DNA of 5,208 nucleotides from the NCBI GenBank assembly GCA_025966435.1, contig JAICRQ010000276.1, positions 1-5,208 on the forward strand, given 5' to 3'. Numbering within the stretch: the stretch's first letter is position 1; each line of letters begins with the position of its first letter. The stretch is from Anaerolineales bacterium (lineage in GTDB: Bacteria > Chloroflexota > Anaerolineae > Anaerolineales > Villigracilaceae). Of the stretch, positions 5,205-5,208 are shown in pieces. The notes beneath the pieces are model-generated. The model was not told where the DNA came from and did not search any database. It saw only the letters and a program-made list of their open reading frames with translations. A program made the position numbers and the translations under genes.

Positions 5205-5208
5205 GATA

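Overview
The window carries three rightward protein genes followed by one convergent leftward gene, all chromosomal in character. No transposase, integrase, CRISPR array, tRNA or rRNA was seen. The mid-range GC, soluble two-component kinases that begin with a receiver domain, and a SpoVS-family gene with no other sporulation gene nearby would fit a Chloroflexota (Anaerolineae-like) bacterium. That placement is inferred from gene content and is not proven by any marker gene.

Layout: positions 3-152 hold an open frame from the left edge that may be the tail of an unrecognised upstream gene. Positions 233-2209 encode a soluble hybrid histidine kinase, REC-PAS-HisKA-HATPase-REC, 658 aa. A 215-bp gap with candidate promoters leads to spoVS (2425-2751), 108 aa, with a strong ribosome-binding site and a C-terminal extension of about 20 residues. 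A 483-bp gap (2752-3234) follows. It holds a GC-rich hairpin just after spoVS, about 270 bp with no convincing protein gene but with a dyad and a leftward TATAAT box, and then a perfect 16-bp-stem bidirectional terminator. Positions 3235-4371 encode a second soluble kinase, REC-HisKA-HATPase, 378 aa. A terminator that begins on its stop codon is shared with the convergent GNAT-family acetyltransferase (5204 to 4434), whose start lies at the right edge.

How the genes may work together: the two kinases carry colinear, clearly paralogous N-terminal receiver modules (about 64% identical over 128 residues, by hand count) joined to different kinase back ends, so they probably read related upstream phosphorylation signals. 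No HPt protein, DNA-binding response regulator or other output partner is present, so the downstream target is unknown. SpoVS sits between them but has its own ribosome-binding site and probably its own promoter. A functional link between SpoVS and the kinases is therefore a neighbourhood inference only.

The least explained part is the 2752-3234 gap. The hairpin after spoVS has a T-rich tail only on the minus strand. Together with a leftward TATAAT box and an upstream dyad, this suggests a possible leftward small RNA of about 200 nt facing the spoVS 3' end.
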